DNA of 64,000 bases, taken from contig NC_053153.1 of assembly GCF_016808335.1 (NCBI RefSeq), forward strand, positions 15,821,033-15,885,032. Direction: 5' to 3'. A program made the position numbers and the translations under genes. The notes below the pieces were generated by a model. The model did not search any database. It was not told where the DNA came from and worked only from the letters and a program-made list of their open reading frames with translations. Positions 1-11,809 of this stretch are shown here, piece after piece. The stretch comes from Panicum virgatum (Eukaryota; Streptophyta; Magnoliopsida; Poales; Poaceae). The first letter of the stretch is position 1. The number at the start of each line of letters is the position of its first letter.

Positions 1-973
1 TATATGACCCACATTTCATTCTATGTATACATATATGTAGTGTATGCCTTTTCTTCACCAACTGATCAATCCAAAGGGCAAAAGCATTATTTTCTGCCCT
101 TTTTTATTTGTCATAACGCACAGAATGATGGTGACCATTAATATCATAAAGTCAATTTTGTAAAGTCAGGACAATCTTTTATGCCATATTCCAATTATTA
201 AAATTGACCAAGAATAGTGTGTAAAGTTGATTACACGATCAAGATCCCAAAAGATAATGGAAACAGAAAGGTGAGCCAATGATGATGCGTCGCAATTACA
301 GAATTATTTGCTATTATGAAGCTTCGATCATAGTATATTTTTGCTGTCTTATGTGGGGTCACATAACTTGTTGATAATGACCTGCTACCTCGCTCTTAAA
401 TAATCTAGGCAAGTACTTTTATTGGCAGTAAATGACACAAGCGTCAACCGATTAGCCGTTCGAGGTCAATAAAGAAAGGGCTGTAAAATGACTAATTGTA
501 CAAAGCAATGGAGTTAAGGAGAAGGCAGCAGCTCATTTTAATTTTTATCTCTAAGAGAGAGTATGTTCTTTCTTGAGGAAGCATGCACATGTCATGATGC
601 ATGTGTTAGTAATAACTGTCACAACCTCACGGTCTAGATCCAGGGGGGGTCGCGCCCTAGGATTATATATATTCCATAGCATTTGTATGTGCCATAAGTA
701 CTACACGCCCTTGGCTGAATCATGAAGTTGTTCTTCTGCTTATATCATAAAAGGGCATGCAAAATATTAATAAGGATTGTATATAAAGTGTATGGAACAT
801 CATCTGTATAATGAATCAAAAGTAAAAAAAAAAACTCATCTGCGTGGTGGAAAGAAAGACTATATATAGGCAAGTACTACCAGACAGTGCAAATATATAT
901 CCTGTGGTGGTAAGTGGAGCGCTAAGTGCAATATATATCTATATATCCGGCCAATCGTTCCCTTCTGTGTTGG
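1..973. other. intergenic, no gene recognised
   Basis: AT-rich spacer. I see no convincing coding exon, RNA gene or bounded repeat here. Confidence 0.5.
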
Positions 974-989
974 AGATGCACCATCATGA

Positions 990-1297
990 GCGAATTGGCT
1001 TGTAGTCCAATGGTAGGACGGTCCAGTGGGACGCTACCCACCAGGGTTCAAATCCTGGTGCTCGCATCTTTTTCTGGGATTTTCTTAGGATTTACCGGTG
1101 TTACACGTTAAGTGGTAAGCGACATTCCCGTCGACGACGAGGCGTCAGTGGTGACTTCGAGAATCTTCAGATCTGCCGGTGCTCAGTCCTTCGGAGGTGC
1201 TCATAGGGGTAGGATTTGCGTACGTGTATTCATAGGGTGTGAGTGTGCGTGCGTGTTGTAGGCATCTTCGTTGTACTGTGTGATTCTCAAAAAAAAA
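990..1297 (+). mobile_element. Au-like SINE with 16 bp target duplication
   Basis: A tRNA-derived head (990-1066) carries an A-box-like stretch (TAGTCCAATGGTAGGACG) and a B box (GGGTTCAAATCC). It is followed by the tRNA-unrelated body typical of grass Au SINEs (CCCGTCGACGACGAGGCG, GATCTGCCGG, GGTGCTCATAGGGGTAGG) and an A-rich tail. The element is flanked by perfect 16 bp direct repeats, agatgcaccatcatga, at 974-989 and 1298-1313, so both ends are certain. Au SINEs are moved by LINE machinery. The intact duplication suggests a fairly recent insertion. The A-rich rather than T-rich tail is a small departure from what I remember of the family. Confidence 0.9.
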
Positions 1298-1548
1298 AGA
1301 TGCACCATCATGATGGATCCAACTGATCTTTGCTAATTTAGTTTTTGTTGAGGTGGTTGGATAATGTAGAGCCATGCATTTTGGTAGCCAATCTCTTTCT
1401 GCTTCCCACAAGTGGCGCTAGGGATGAAATTAATCACCCCCCCTCTCCTGCTGTATAGAACGTTACTAGTTTTGAACAAAATTAATAGAAGTTTGTTGTT
1501 GTAGCAGTACGTGAAAGGAAGGAAAACCCTTTTATCTTCTTTTGTTTG

Positions 1549-1805
1549 CTCCCTCTGTTTTTATTTCGATCTCATATTAGGTTTGCCTTAAGTCAAACTT
1601 AGCCAACTTTGACCAAATTTATTGGAGAAAATAATAATATCTACAATACCAAATTTATTCCATTGAATCAACCATGAAATATTTATTGACAGTGCATATT
1701 TTAGGTAGTATATATAGTTGTTGCTATATTTTTCTATAGATTTGGTCAAAGTTAGCCAAATTTGACTTAGAACAAATCTAATACGACAAGTAAATAAAAA
1801 TGGAG
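1549..1805. mobile_element. Stowaway-type MITE
   Basis: The ends CTCCCTCTGTTTTTATTT and AAATAAAAATGGAG form imperfect terminal inverted repeats that extend inward (AGTCAAACTTAGCCAACTTTG against CAAAGTTAGCCAAATTTGACT). This is the CTCCCTCCGT signature of grass Stowaway (Tc1/mariner) MITEs. A TA target duplication is not clear on the left side, so the ends have drifted. Confidence 0.7.
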
Positions 1806-3028
1806 CAAGTAGAATGTTACTGTCGTAATTTGCATTGCCTGCTTTGCACATGATCATCATTGCATCTCTTTTGATGACTGTGACGTTAAAGAGCACGAAC
1901 CTGTTACAAAATGAGAGAGGGTCATCTGATGATAGCTAGTAATGTTTCTCATATATAATTAGTATCCATTTCTTTTTAAAAAAATAATCGGTATCCATAG
2001 TGAGAGCTGTACTGTATAGAGAGACAGAGATTATTCCTTCGTCCTTCCTGGGGCAACAAAGCATGCAGGCTAAGCAGGCTGGTGGTGTGTGGCCTTTCTG
2101 GTTAGCCGTCGCAATATTAGGCACGATCTGCTTTGTAGCATGTCGGGCCCGTCCCTTTGACCATGCATTTCTCATCTTACTGTTCATCGGTCTCGGCGGA
2201 GTACGATCCAAGATAGATAAGCACATCACGTGGCAGTGGTACTGGCTGTGGCTCAAGCTGCCAATGGTCTGAGATCCAGATCAAACCCATATATACCAAA
2301 CTATTTTTATTAAATACGCCGATATTAACTACTTCAAACCACCCCACAGCAGGTAAAAACGAAACCACACCACCCATCAAAGGTAGAGAGGAATGTGGAG
2401 ATCCGGAAGTAGTGCATGATGACCTTGCTGGTAGTAGTACATTTAATTGCTACACGCTACTAATAGCTAAGACAATGAGCACGACTAGTCAAGCAAGCTC
2501 GAGGACGATGTACACAGCAGCCACTCAGCGCTATTAGTATCCCAAACCATTTCTCCTGTGAAACCAAACCAAACTGAATTGTTTGGTAGAAAAACCATTT
2601 TCCACCAAATAGAAGTAGCACCAATAATGCAAAATCGAAACCATCACAACCGGTTTCCATCCAAACCATTAGCAACCGGTTTTGGCACCAGAACTATGAA
2701 TCCAGGACCAAAGATCTCGGAGCATATATTAGTCCCGGGTGTCCCGGTTTCCACACCCGAAGTTCTTCAACTCCCCGGATGCAAGTTCACAGGCACCATC
2801 CCTTGGTCAATTGGTGGTGTGATAGAATGAAAAGGATTCTATATAGAATGGGTTGGGAATTATGCCTAGATCCCGTATAAATGGAAATTTCATTGGGGAT
2901 CAAAAGGTCTGTGCAATGAAAAATTTACTTTATATCATAACTCAAACCCGTGACCTCTTACCTCGCACATAATTTTCTTACCAATCCACCTACACAGCAC
3001 GTATGACACTACTTGTGAGCTCCTTGCT
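1806..3028. other. intergenic, mostly unassigned
   Basis: Apart from one small open frame (2063-2272), described separately, I see no exon structure. The stretch 2880-3000 (AACCCGTGACCTCTTACCTCGCAC) looks like old repeat debris but cannot be assigned to a family by eye. Confidence 0.4.
2063..2272 (+). CDS. possible small membrane protein, hypothetical
   Basis: A 69-codon frame starts at ATG 2063; an in-frame start at 2000 would need a non-ATG codon. The protein has two hydrophobic stretches, about residues 9-24 (VWPFWLAVAILGTICF) and 32-44 (HAFLILLFIGLGG), separated by a short basic loop, which suggests a two-pass membrane hairpin. I do not recognise the family, and no intron signals or neighbouring exons support it. 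It could equally be a chance frame in spacer DNA. Confidence 0.2.
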   Translation: MQAKQAGGVWPFWLAVAILGTICFVACRARPFDHAFLILLFIGLGGVRSKIDKHITWQWYWLWLKLPMV

Positions 3029-3250
3029 CTACTGTACTAGTGCACCTTGAGGCTCTCGGACGACAAGCCGACAGCAGGCTCCGGTGGAGGCATTGGCGGA
3101 GACCGACTTGGGCACGGCTGCCGTCGTGGACACGCCAGACTTAGCGGTCGTGTCCTTCTCCTGAATGAAACCCGATGGCAACGGACTTGATATGTTCTTC
3201 AGCCAGCCGCCCTTCTTCTTGTTACCCGCCTTTTCAGTCTTAGGAGGCAC
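3029..3250 (-). CDS. open-frame fragment, lysine-rich N-terminus, unrecognised
   Basis: A 73-codon frame on the minus strand begins MPPKTEKAGNKKKGGWLKNI and is then Ser/Thr/Ala-rich. Its higher GC content stands out against the AT-rich flanks. No domain is recognisable. It may be a broken exon of a transposon-borne or captured gene; nothing around it completes a gene. Confidence 0.25.
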   Translation of the reverse strand: MPPKTEKAGNKKKGGWLKNISSPLPSGFIQEKDTTAKSGVSTTAAVPKSVSANASTGACCRLVVREPQGALVQ

Positions 3251-3694
3251 TCTGGCGGCTGGTGGCGACTGGCGAGGGCTGGTATACTTGTGCCACGACG
3301 CATGAGCTTTATGATGGGGGTGTTGCCGATGAACTTCTCAGATATAATAAAAAGGTATCCATATGTTTAATATAAAAAAGGATAAAATCGCAAAGTATTT
3401 ACAAAATTAGAGGCAAATTCACAAGGGCAAACTCGCCTTCTACCAGCCAGTTTCATACCGTTAGGTGTTGTTCACGAAGTAGGGGTAAACTCTGTCTTCA
3501 TTTTAGAAAGCACAGGTAAAATCACAAAGGCTGGAAAAACAATGGTAAAATCATAATTCATGATCAAAATAGAGATAAGAATACAATTGCCCCAAAAATA
3601 AAAAATAGAAAGGGGAGTTGGGAGTAGAAATGGGCTGCCAACTTGCTTAGCTATCGCAGATAAAACTAGGCCTGGGTCTCACGTAGTTTGCTTT

Positions 3695-5028
3695 GGATTT
3701 TTTTCATTTTTATATTTAAAAAAATTAAAATTTCAAAAATATATGGCGGTTTCGAAAAATTTCAAAACTATACCCCTGTCGCCCCCTGCCTGGGCGACAG
3801 GGGGCCTGTCGCCCCCTGGCTGGGCGACAGGACCTAAATGTAAAAAAAAAAATATTTAGGTCCTGGCACCCGGGACGCATTAAACAGCGAACTTGTAAAA
3901 TCGATATAAAATCGTAGAAAAATCGTAAAAATACAAACTCAACTGTTCTGGATTTTATGAAACAAGATCTACAACTTTTGTTATATAAAGTTTTTCATTT
4001 GATCAATGTATCTTGCTCTATTTTAAATACTAGTTTAATGCACTTTTATTTAAATATCAAGATCCATCCTTTGGATGTAGGTCACCTTTGGCTAGAGTGT
4101 TGCATATGGTGAGCATAGGCTTGCACAAAATTGGTAGATCCAGAAAACATTTCTAAAATAATTTTTAAAATTAAATCTTGCAATACGTCTAGTTTAAATG
4201 GGTTATTTATCCATGCTGCTATACTGAGTTTTAGAAGCCATAACTTTTACAGTACCATTATTTTATTTCCTAAGAGCTATAAAAAAAGTTTGGTAAATTT
4301 TAGATAAGCACAACTAGACCAAATGAATTATGACTAAGGTAAATGCACTAAATCAAGAAAAATAGTTCTTGTACCTAGAAAAATTTGAAATAATTCATTT
4401 GATCTAGTTGTGCTTATCTAAAATTTACCAAACTTTTTTTGTAGCTCTTAGGAAATAAAATAATGGTACTGTAAAAGTTATGGCTTCTAAAACTCAGTAT
4501 AGCAGCATGGATAAATAACCCATTTAAACTAGACATATTGCAAGATTTAATTTAAAAACTTATTCTAGAAATGTTTTCTGGATCTACCAATTTTGTGCAA
4601 GCCTATGCTCACCATATGCAACACTCTAGCCAAAGGTGACTTGCATCCAAAGGATGGATCTTGAGATTTAAATAAAAGTGTATTAAACTAGTATTTAAAA
4701 TAGAGCAAGATACATTGATCAAATGAAAAACTTTATATAACAAAAGTTGTAGATCTTGTTTCATAGAATTCAGAACAGTTGAGTTTGTATTTTTATGATT
4801 TTTTTACAATTTTATATCTATTTTACAAGTTCGCTGTTTAATGCGTCCCGGGCGCCAGGACCTAAATGTAATTTTTTTTACATTTAGGTCCTGTCGCCCA
4901 ACCAGAGGGCGACAGGCCCCCTGTCGCCCAGGCAAGGGGCGACAGGGGTATAGTTTTGAAATTTTTCGAAACCGCTATATATTTTTGAAATTTTAATTTT
5001 TTTAAATACAAAAATGAAAAAAAAATCC
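3695..5028. mobile_element. 1.33 kb foldback element, Mutator-like, 9 bp target duplication
   Basis: The two halves are reverse complements of each other along nearly their whole length: left arm about 3695-4345, right arm about 4380-5028, with only a short unpaired centre. Ends are GGATTTTTTTCATTTTTATA and its complement. Just outside lie gtttgcttt (3686-3694) and gtttgcgtt (5029-5037), a 9 bp duplication with one mismatch, the size made by Mutator-type transposases. Near each end, GTCGCCC and GGGCGAC pairs form nested small hairpins (3780-3835, 4893-4948). No coding capacity is seen. A transcript through it would fold into a hairpin of about 640 bp and is an obvious possible source of small RNAs. 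Confidence 0.85.
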
Positions 5029-5164
5029 GTTTGCGTTGCTGGGGTGGGTGCGGAAGGGATGATGCTGCGAGCTGTGCTGCAAGAATTGGCATGACGGGCC
5101 CGCCGCTCATCCACACCTACCTCCCGGAGGAGGACACGTCACCCGATGCTACGGTGTTGTTTGT

Positions 5165-5510
5165 GGCGTTGTTTAGTTGTGAAATTCAAAATTCCAAATC
5201 TATCACATCGAAAAAGAATGTTACATGTATTGAGTATTAAATCTAGATGAAATAAAAAATAAATTGCATAGTTTGCTTGTAAATTGCGAGACGAATCTAA
5301 TGAGTCTAATTAGGCTATGATTAGACACTAAATTGCTAGAGTAATTACTATAGCACACATATTCTAATGATAGATTAATTAGGCTCATTAGATTCGTCTC
5401 TTAGTTTACAGACGAGTTCTGTAATTAGTTTTGCGATTAATCTATGTTTAATACTTTAGCTGTGCAAAGATTTCATTTTTACAATTTTACATGAGCAACT
5501 AAACGACGCC
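5165..5510. mobile_element. MITE with GGCGTTGTTTAGTTG ends
   Basis: Terminal inverted repeats GGCGTTGTTTAGTTG (5165-5179) and CAACTAAACGACGCC (5496-5510) differ by one base. The interior has the paired motifs GACGAATCTAATGAG and CTCATTAGATTCGTC common to a large group of grass MITEs. I could not define a target duplication, so the superfamily is left open. Confidence 0.7.
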
Positions 5511-6759
5511 AAAGCTTGTAGTAGGCGTTTGTACCCGGTTCGATTTATTAGCCTTAAAAAGAATGCTGCTACGTACCACTAGGCAAGATTCATATCGTCC
5601 AACTACCTATTCACGTATGTAGGTGGGGTACGTTTTTTGTAGCGCGTCGCGCGTGCATGTGCCGCCTCAAACGTACGCGGGGATAAACGTAGTTCGCGCA
5701 TTCACCACCGTGAACTAGGTTTCGGTGTGGTTGATAGCCGAGATTTCAGAACTCGAGTGTAACAGCATACATGCGCAACATTTGCTTCTTCTTTTCGTGT
5801 AAGTAATGTCCCAAGAGTGTGCCAAAGGACGCTAGACCTGCCGGGTGGTAGGGGTATAAATCTGTAAATTGTGAAACCAAAAATATATTTCGTAAAAAAT
5901 AATTTTGAAAAATATAAAAATATAAAAAACGCCACGTATCTTGCTCTGGATTCTCCCTTCACTCCGGCCCATCCATAGAGTACTGTACTCGGCCGCGTTT
6001 ATTTGCTTCTTCAGGTGGGCCTTCACCAGAGCGTGTACGAGGAAAAGATACGCCTCAAGATTCGCTCGCTAACAAGCGCGTCAAGGCTCTTCGCACTCGT
6101 CACTCTCCAAATTCACTTTCCAAAAAAAATATTCTTGTCTGGTCATCGAGATTCTCTTCTCTTATATTCAATTTCTCCGCATCCATCCATTCTCTATATC
6201 ACTCTCTATACCAACTACCATGTGGTGGAACCCATACGTCAGCATTTTACTTTTTTTTCCTCTCTCCACCCTCCTTCCTCCCTCCTCTGCGCTCGCCCTT
6301 CGCAGTTGCTAGCGCCGGCCCGCTCCGCTCGGCAAGGGCGCATCCCACCGGCGGCGCACTGGCCCTTGCTGACGCCGCGGTCCGCCGAACTCGAGTGCAG
6401 CTCAAAGCGCGCACCCGTGAGCAGGCGAGCGGGCACGAGGACCTAGCTGCAGCGGCGTGGCGCCGGCAGCCATCCTGGCGGAGGCGCACGGCCTTGTCGG
6501 CGTGCGGCCACCCGCGTCGTGTCCCAGCGCCACCCGCAAAGTTGTGCTTCCATATAGAAGCAAAATTGGAGGCAGCAAGAGTAGTCTGCAACATGAATTT
6601 TTTTTTGTCATATTCATGTTCTTGCCTACTATTAAAGTACAGAGGTATGCAACATTCAGAAACATGGCTGCTACACAATTAGAGAGCTATATATCACCAA
6701 CTACAATCAGTGATCAAAGTGTGCAAACTATATTCAGAGACAATGTATTAAATGATTAC
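5511..6759. other. spacer with a GC-rich block, no gene assigned
   Basis: 5820-5940 loosely resembles the terminal part of the foldback element at 3695-5028 (GGGGTATA followed by AT-rich repeats) and may be a related solo end. 6240-6560 is GC-rich (GCGCGCACCCGTGAGC and similar) and looks like a 5' untranslated region or promoter of a lost gene. 6601-6759 would be intron of the minus-strand SANT-like gene whose exon ends at 6760. Confidence 0.35.
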
Positions 6760-6800
6760 CTTATCGCTATCCGACATCCCGCTAGGATTCTCTCGAATGG
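6760..6800 (-). pseudogene. 3' end of the split exon of a SANT/Myb-like gene
   Basis: Read on the minus strand and joined to 15575-16113 after removing one copy of the AATGG duplication, this stretch continues the reading frame without a break (residues RENPSGMSDSDK) and ends in a donor-like AAG|GTAATC at 6760/6759. It is the other side of the exon interrupted by the gypsy element. I could not recognise the following exon further left. Confidence 0.7.
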
Positions 6801-7327
6801 TGTTGACACAGATTTGCGCCAACACACTCGAATGCACGAGAACGCGCGACGATCGTCAAAACGATCAACACAGCGAAAATCCTGAGCGGACCGGTCTGAC
6901 CGGTTTTGCCGACCGGTCTGACCGGTGCAGGCAGTGAACTCGCGAAGACCTAGAACAGCGAGCTCGGGAGGGACCCTGTCGCAGCTCGTGATCGTAGGGT
7001 TGCTCTGAGGTCGGCAGGCCACTCAGAACGTCTTCAAACGCCGTCGGGACGAAGGAAGAAAGCAATCTAGGATTGGAAAAGGCTAGGGTTTGAGAGATAA
7101 AAGTAATGCGATTTTTTGTATTGATTCGATTGGGAATTAACTCAATTGGCCTTTGCCTTTATATTTATAGGCCGGGGAAGACGTACCCCTTCACGAGTAG
7201 GATTACATGAGGACTCTTTACAAAAACCATAATTCTACTCGGACTGTACAGACCAGACCGGTCTGACCGGTCGGCCCGACCGGTCAGACCGGTCGACCTG
7301 AGCAGGTGCCAAATTTGGCTGTCAACA
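6801..7327 (-). repeat. 3' LTR of the gypsy element (527 bp)
   Basis: Begins TGTTGACACAG and ends GCTGTCAACA on the + strand. On the element strand a TATA-like box (TATAAATATAAA) lies at 7169-7158. It contains one more GACCGGTCT unit near 6893-6905 than the 5' LTR, which explains the 10 bp length difference. Confidence 0.92.
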
Positions 7328-7340
7328 TATGCCCCCAGCT
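7328..7340 (-). promoter_or_regulatory. polypurine tract of the gypsy element
   Basis: Minus-strand AGCTGGGGGCATA directly abuts the 3' LTR start, where plus-strand DNA synthesis would be primed. Confidence 0.8.
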
Positions 7341-7458
7341 TTTTGGTGAGTTTCACAAGCAAAAAAGTAAGAACTATCCTGATGTACATGTTTTACACAG
7401 AGCATACAAGTCTAAAAATAAAACTAAGGACGATATCTAATACCAGCCGTCTTCGTCT

Positions 7459-8851
7459 TCACGCACTTTGCCATACGCTAGGATAGAATTTCTTCAAGTA
7501 TCTCCCATTAATAGCCCTGAGTAGACGTTCACCTTGCACCGTCTCCACCATATACGAATTTTCGGAGATAACTTTGATAATCTTGTATGGACCCTCCCAA
7601 CTTGGTGACCATGTGCCAAACTTGTTGCTTTTCATCCCAAGAGGCAAAATTGTCTTCCAAACCAGATCCCCAACCTGAAAAGATTTAAGTTTTACCTTTT
7701 TGTTGTAAGCTCTGGCCACCCGAAGCTTGTCTTTCTCAATCTCCTTCAAAGCCTTCAAACGCTTGTCGGTCACCTCATCAATATTATCCATCATCAAATC
7801 ATGGTAATCAACAGCGAAGAGGTCATTTTGCTTTGCCAACCCATATGCGTCCAGATTTACCTCAACGGGTAAAACGGCCTCTTGACCATACACAAGATCA
7901 AAATGAGTAATCTTAGTAGAACCATGTCTAGATATACGATGAGCCCACAATGCTTCGGATAACACTTCATGCCACCTCTTAGGATTTTCTTCTATCTTCT
8001 TCTTGACAAGTTTGATCAAAATCTTATTACTAGACTCGGCCTGCCCATTGGCCTGAGCATAGTATGGAGATGAATTGATCAACTTAATCTTATAAGATTC
8101 GGCAAAAGCACGCACCTCTTTTGATATAAATGAAGGACATTGATCCGTTGTCAAAATTTGTGGAATGCCGAATCTATGAATAATATGCTCAGTAATAAAC
8201 TCAATTATCTCCCTATGTGTCATATTCTTCAAAGGAACTGTTTCGGTCCACTTAGTAAAATAATCTGTAGCATCTAACACGAAGTGATGCCCCCTTTGAA
8301 GATGAAGGATTAATTTGTCCAATAAAATCCAACCCCCAACATCGGAACGGCCATTGTTTAATAATAGAATGCATCAACGCAGCAGGCACCAATTGCAAAT
8401 CACCAAATCGCTGACATTCTTCACACCCTTTATATTATCTAAAATAATCGGATAGCATGGTGGGCCAATAGAAACCAGCTCTTCTGAGTAACCACTTCAT
8501 CTTGGGAGCCGATTGATGAGTACCACAAATACCTTCACGAACCTCACCCATAGCAACACGAGCCTGATCCGAGTCTAAACATTTGAGGAGCAAATTTTCG
8601 GCAGTTCGACGATAAAGTTCATCGTCAATTAAAACATACTTGAAAGCCAAACGCCGAATATTTCTCTCTGCGCCACGACCAGGATCTCTCAAATACGACA
8701 TAAGAGGAACCCTCCAATCCTGGGCTTCGGCCGAGACAATTGAATCATCTTTTTTTGCCGAATTAGAACTAGCAGCTGCATCATCTGACAAGTCTGGGCG
8801 GTCAGACCGGTTTCGTTGACCGGTCGGACCGGTGCGTCCAGAACCAGACAC
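7459..8851 (-). pseudogene. gypsy integrase (zinc finger, DDE core, C-terminal domain), broken
   Basis: The frame 8322-7459 holds the DDE core: first Asp in VLDATDYFTKW, second in TTDQCPSF, Glu in NGQAESSNK, then a C-terminal part with FQVGDLVWK and WEGPYKI. Upstream, 8851-8435 holds the start of the HHCC finger (GICGTHQSAPKMKWLLRRAGFYWPT is split here only for length: THQSAPKMK, AGFYWPT). A stop falls at DYFR just before the CEEC pair, and a shift in a G run near 8297 separates finger from core. These lesions make the integrase inactive as written. Confidence 0.88.
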
Positions 8852-9279
8852 TCGGCTTTCGTTTGCATCGGCTTGCGAATGTTGATATATTTTTTCGTAA
8901 CATTATAGCCAGATGCTTGTTGAGCCAGAGTATTTGCCTTTCCATTCTCTTCCCTCGGAATATGTTTGATAATAAATTCATCGAAAGAGGAAATAATATC
9001 GAGGCATTTATCAAGATATGCATTTAGAGAACCATTATAACACTGGCATACCTTAGATACTTGCTGCACCACCAGAAGAGAATCTCCAAAGGCTTCAACA
9101 TGCTTCACGCCCATGGATTGCAAGAATTCCAAGCCAAATAGAAGAGCCTCATATTCAACTTGATTATTTGTGCACTCTTCTTCCAATCGGTTTGAAAATT
9201 CAAAAACAGCACCATTCGGAGAAATAAGAACAGCACCAATCCTTTGACCATCATCACAAACCGATCCATCAAAGTACAA
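8852..9279 (-). pseudogene. gypsy second (archaeal-type) RNase H domain
   Basis: Acidic RNase H residues are visible in order: LYFDGSV-type start (MYFDGSVCDDG), EYEALLFGLE, FGDSLLVVQQV, and a late HIPREENGKANTLA. It directly follows the pol RNase H remnant but is cut from it by an in-frame stop at 9283-9285. A separate RNase H of this kind between pol RNase H and integrase is known for Tat-lineage gypsy elements. Confidence 0.8.
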
Positions 9280-9282
9280 CTT

Positions 9283-10718
9283 CTATGGTGTGCAAGTAAT
9301 ATAGCCGACTTCTAAATCATGCTTGTCATTAATCCGATGCTCAACAATAAAATCCGCTACAATTTGGCCTCTCATAGATTTTAAAGGTTCACAAGCCAAA
9401 TCATACTCAACCAAAGCATAAGCCCACTTACCGATTCTACCACTCAAAATCAGTTTTTGTAACATATGTTTGATCACATTGGTTTGACATAATACTATGC
9501 AAATACTAGATAATAGATAATGTCTCAATTTGGTACAAGCATAATAAAGAGACAAACATAACTTCTCAATAAATGTATACCTCGTCTCCGCATCAATAAG
9601 TCGTCGTCTTAAATATGTAATAATATATTCCTTCCCTTCGGTCTCTTGAGTCAAAACAGCCCCAATAACCTTGTCTTCAGCAGCCACATAAGTTTGAAAG
9701 GTACTCCTCTCCTAGGTGCTTTGAGTACAGGTGGTGAAGACAAATAAATCTTGATATTCTCAAATGCTTCTTGCTGTTTTGCCCCCCAAGTAAATTTGGT
9801 TTCATTTTTTAACCAAAGAATAGGAGTAAAAGCATCGATCTTCCCGGACAAGTTAGATATAAATCTTCTCAAGAAATTTACCTTGCCCAAGAACTTCTGT
9901 AAATCCTTCTTGCATGTAGGGGCTTCAACCTTCTTCATGGCTTCAACTCTCTTAGGATCAATCTCTATTCCCTTCTCATGAATAATGAAGCCAAGAAACT
10001 TTCCAGCCGATACAACAAAAGCACATTTGAGTGAATTCATCTTTAAACCATATCGGCGCATCCTTTCAAGAGCAATTCTTAAATTGGCTAAATGATGATC
10101 TAAACCGGCCGATTTAATGACAATATCATCAATATACACTTCCAAGATGACACCAATCAAATCATGGAAGATTAAATTCATAGCTCTTTGATAAGTAGCA
10201 CCCGCATTTTTCAAACCAAAAGTCATAATCACCCACTCAAACAAGCCGACAAATCCCGGACATCTAAAGGCTGTTTTAGATATATCTTCTTCGGCCATAA
10301 ATATCTGATTGTAACCGGCGTTACCATCAAGAAAACTAATAACACGATGTTCGGAAGCCTCATTGATCAACATATCAGCTATAGGCATAGAATATTCAAC
10401 CTTGGGAGTAGCTTTATTAAGATCTCTAAAATCAATGCACACTCTAATTTTCCCTGAATTTTTCTTCTCAACGGGTACAATATTAGAGATCCAATCAGCA
10501 TAACGACAAGACCAAATAAATCCAGCATCAAGTAAACGATTAATTTCAGTCTTAATTCGGTCATACATAATGGGATTGAAACGCCTAACCAGTTGTTTAT
10601 AAGGTCTAAAACCGGCTTTAATTGGTAAACGATGCTCAACAAGATCACGACTCAAACCAGGCATTTCATGATACTCCCAAGCAAAACAATCAACATACTC
10701 CTTCAACAAATTAACCAA
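9283..10718 (-). pseudogene. gypsy reverse transcriptase and first RNase H
   Basis: The 10718-9651 frame contains the RT core in order: FRPYKQ, VPVEKKNSGKIRVCIDFRDL, FLDGNAGYNQI, TFGLKNAGATYQRAM, the catalytic YIDDIVIKS and FLGFIIHEKGIEIDP. The frame then shifts near 9680 into 9687-9283, which carries the degenerate first RNase H (AAEDKVIGAVL, RYTFIEKLCLSL). The RT is nearly full length, but the junction and the following stop break the polyprotein. Confidence 0.92.
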
Positions 10719-11349
10719 ATCGGCTTTATATTTAGCCGATAAATTTTGTTTACAAAAGTCGGCCTAGGAATAGTTCCATCACCAATATCTACTTTTTCTA
10801 AAGGATCGGCCGATGTAAACCCTTGGCCCAACTTATCTAGATCACCAGAATCTTCAATGGCTTCACACATATCGTTCGTACGCGCCCGATATTAATCTAG
10901 CCTTTGCTGCAGCCATTCTGCGTTGGACCGGTCTGACCGGTCGGGGTGTCCGGTCTGACCGGTCGGCCCTGTGCGCCGAACGGGACAGGACCGGTCTGAC
11001 CGGTCGGCACGGGCGGTCTGACCGGTCGCTTCTGGAGCTTCTGTTGTACTCATCTGATTTACATTAAATGATTTAGCCGATTATCCATCGGCTTTAGTAC
11101 AGCAGAAACAAAATCATCCTTAGTGCAACTGATCAAATCATAATCGGACAGATCCATGCCCGATAAACACTTGACGTTGTCGTGTGCAATAATAGAATCC
11201 GAATCGGCTAAAGCAACAAAGGATGAAGTGTCCCCATGGACAATCTTAACCTCATCGCTGATCCACTGAACAAGAAATTGATGCAAGGTAGAAGGAACGC
11301 ACTAATTTGCATGAATCCAATCCCTCCCAAGAATCAAATTGTAGTTACC

Positions 11350-11643
11350 TTACACTTCTGAGACGAAGAAAGCTGTAGCAAGCGTCTTACTCCCAATGGT
11401 GAGCTCCATGGAAGCAACTCCTTTGGCGCTAAGAGGCTCGCTCCCTCCAATGCCGCTGACTATCATGTTCGTCTTGATCAAGTCTTCGTCTTGGCCGCCG
11501 AGCTTCTTGTACAATAAGTAGGGCATAAGATTTACAATGGCCCCACCATCCACTAGCATGCGAGTCACCGGCTTTCCGTTGATGTGTCCTCTAATGTAAA
11601 GAGCCTTGAGGTGATTGTCTTTCTCGCTTGGCTTCTGGAACAC
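11350..11643 (-). pseudogene. gypsy aspartic protease
   Basis: A 97-codon frame carries the retroviral-type protease core MLVDGGAIVNLMP, in which the usual D-S/T-G triad reads DGG, then IGGSEPLSAKGVASM. It lies between Gag and RT as in gypsy elements and is cut from both by stops. The DGG variant is common in plant Tat elements as I recall, so it need not be a lesion. Confidence 0.8.
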
Positions 11644-11809
11644 AGCTTCACGGGGACCAAACTAAAGATGAGCCATGTCTTCCTCCGGAACCACAAAGTA
11701 ATCCGAAGACAAGTGCACCACGTTAATCTCCAGATTGGTGTGCTCCGGAGATGCTTCATAATCCACCAATTCCTCGTCTTCGGCTGCCGGAGGAACTGCT
11801 GGGGCTTCG

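Noticed and set aside
990..1066. tRNA gene
   Set aside because: A and B boxes are present but the acceptor stem does not pair and the Au SINE body and target duplications follow; it is a SINE head.
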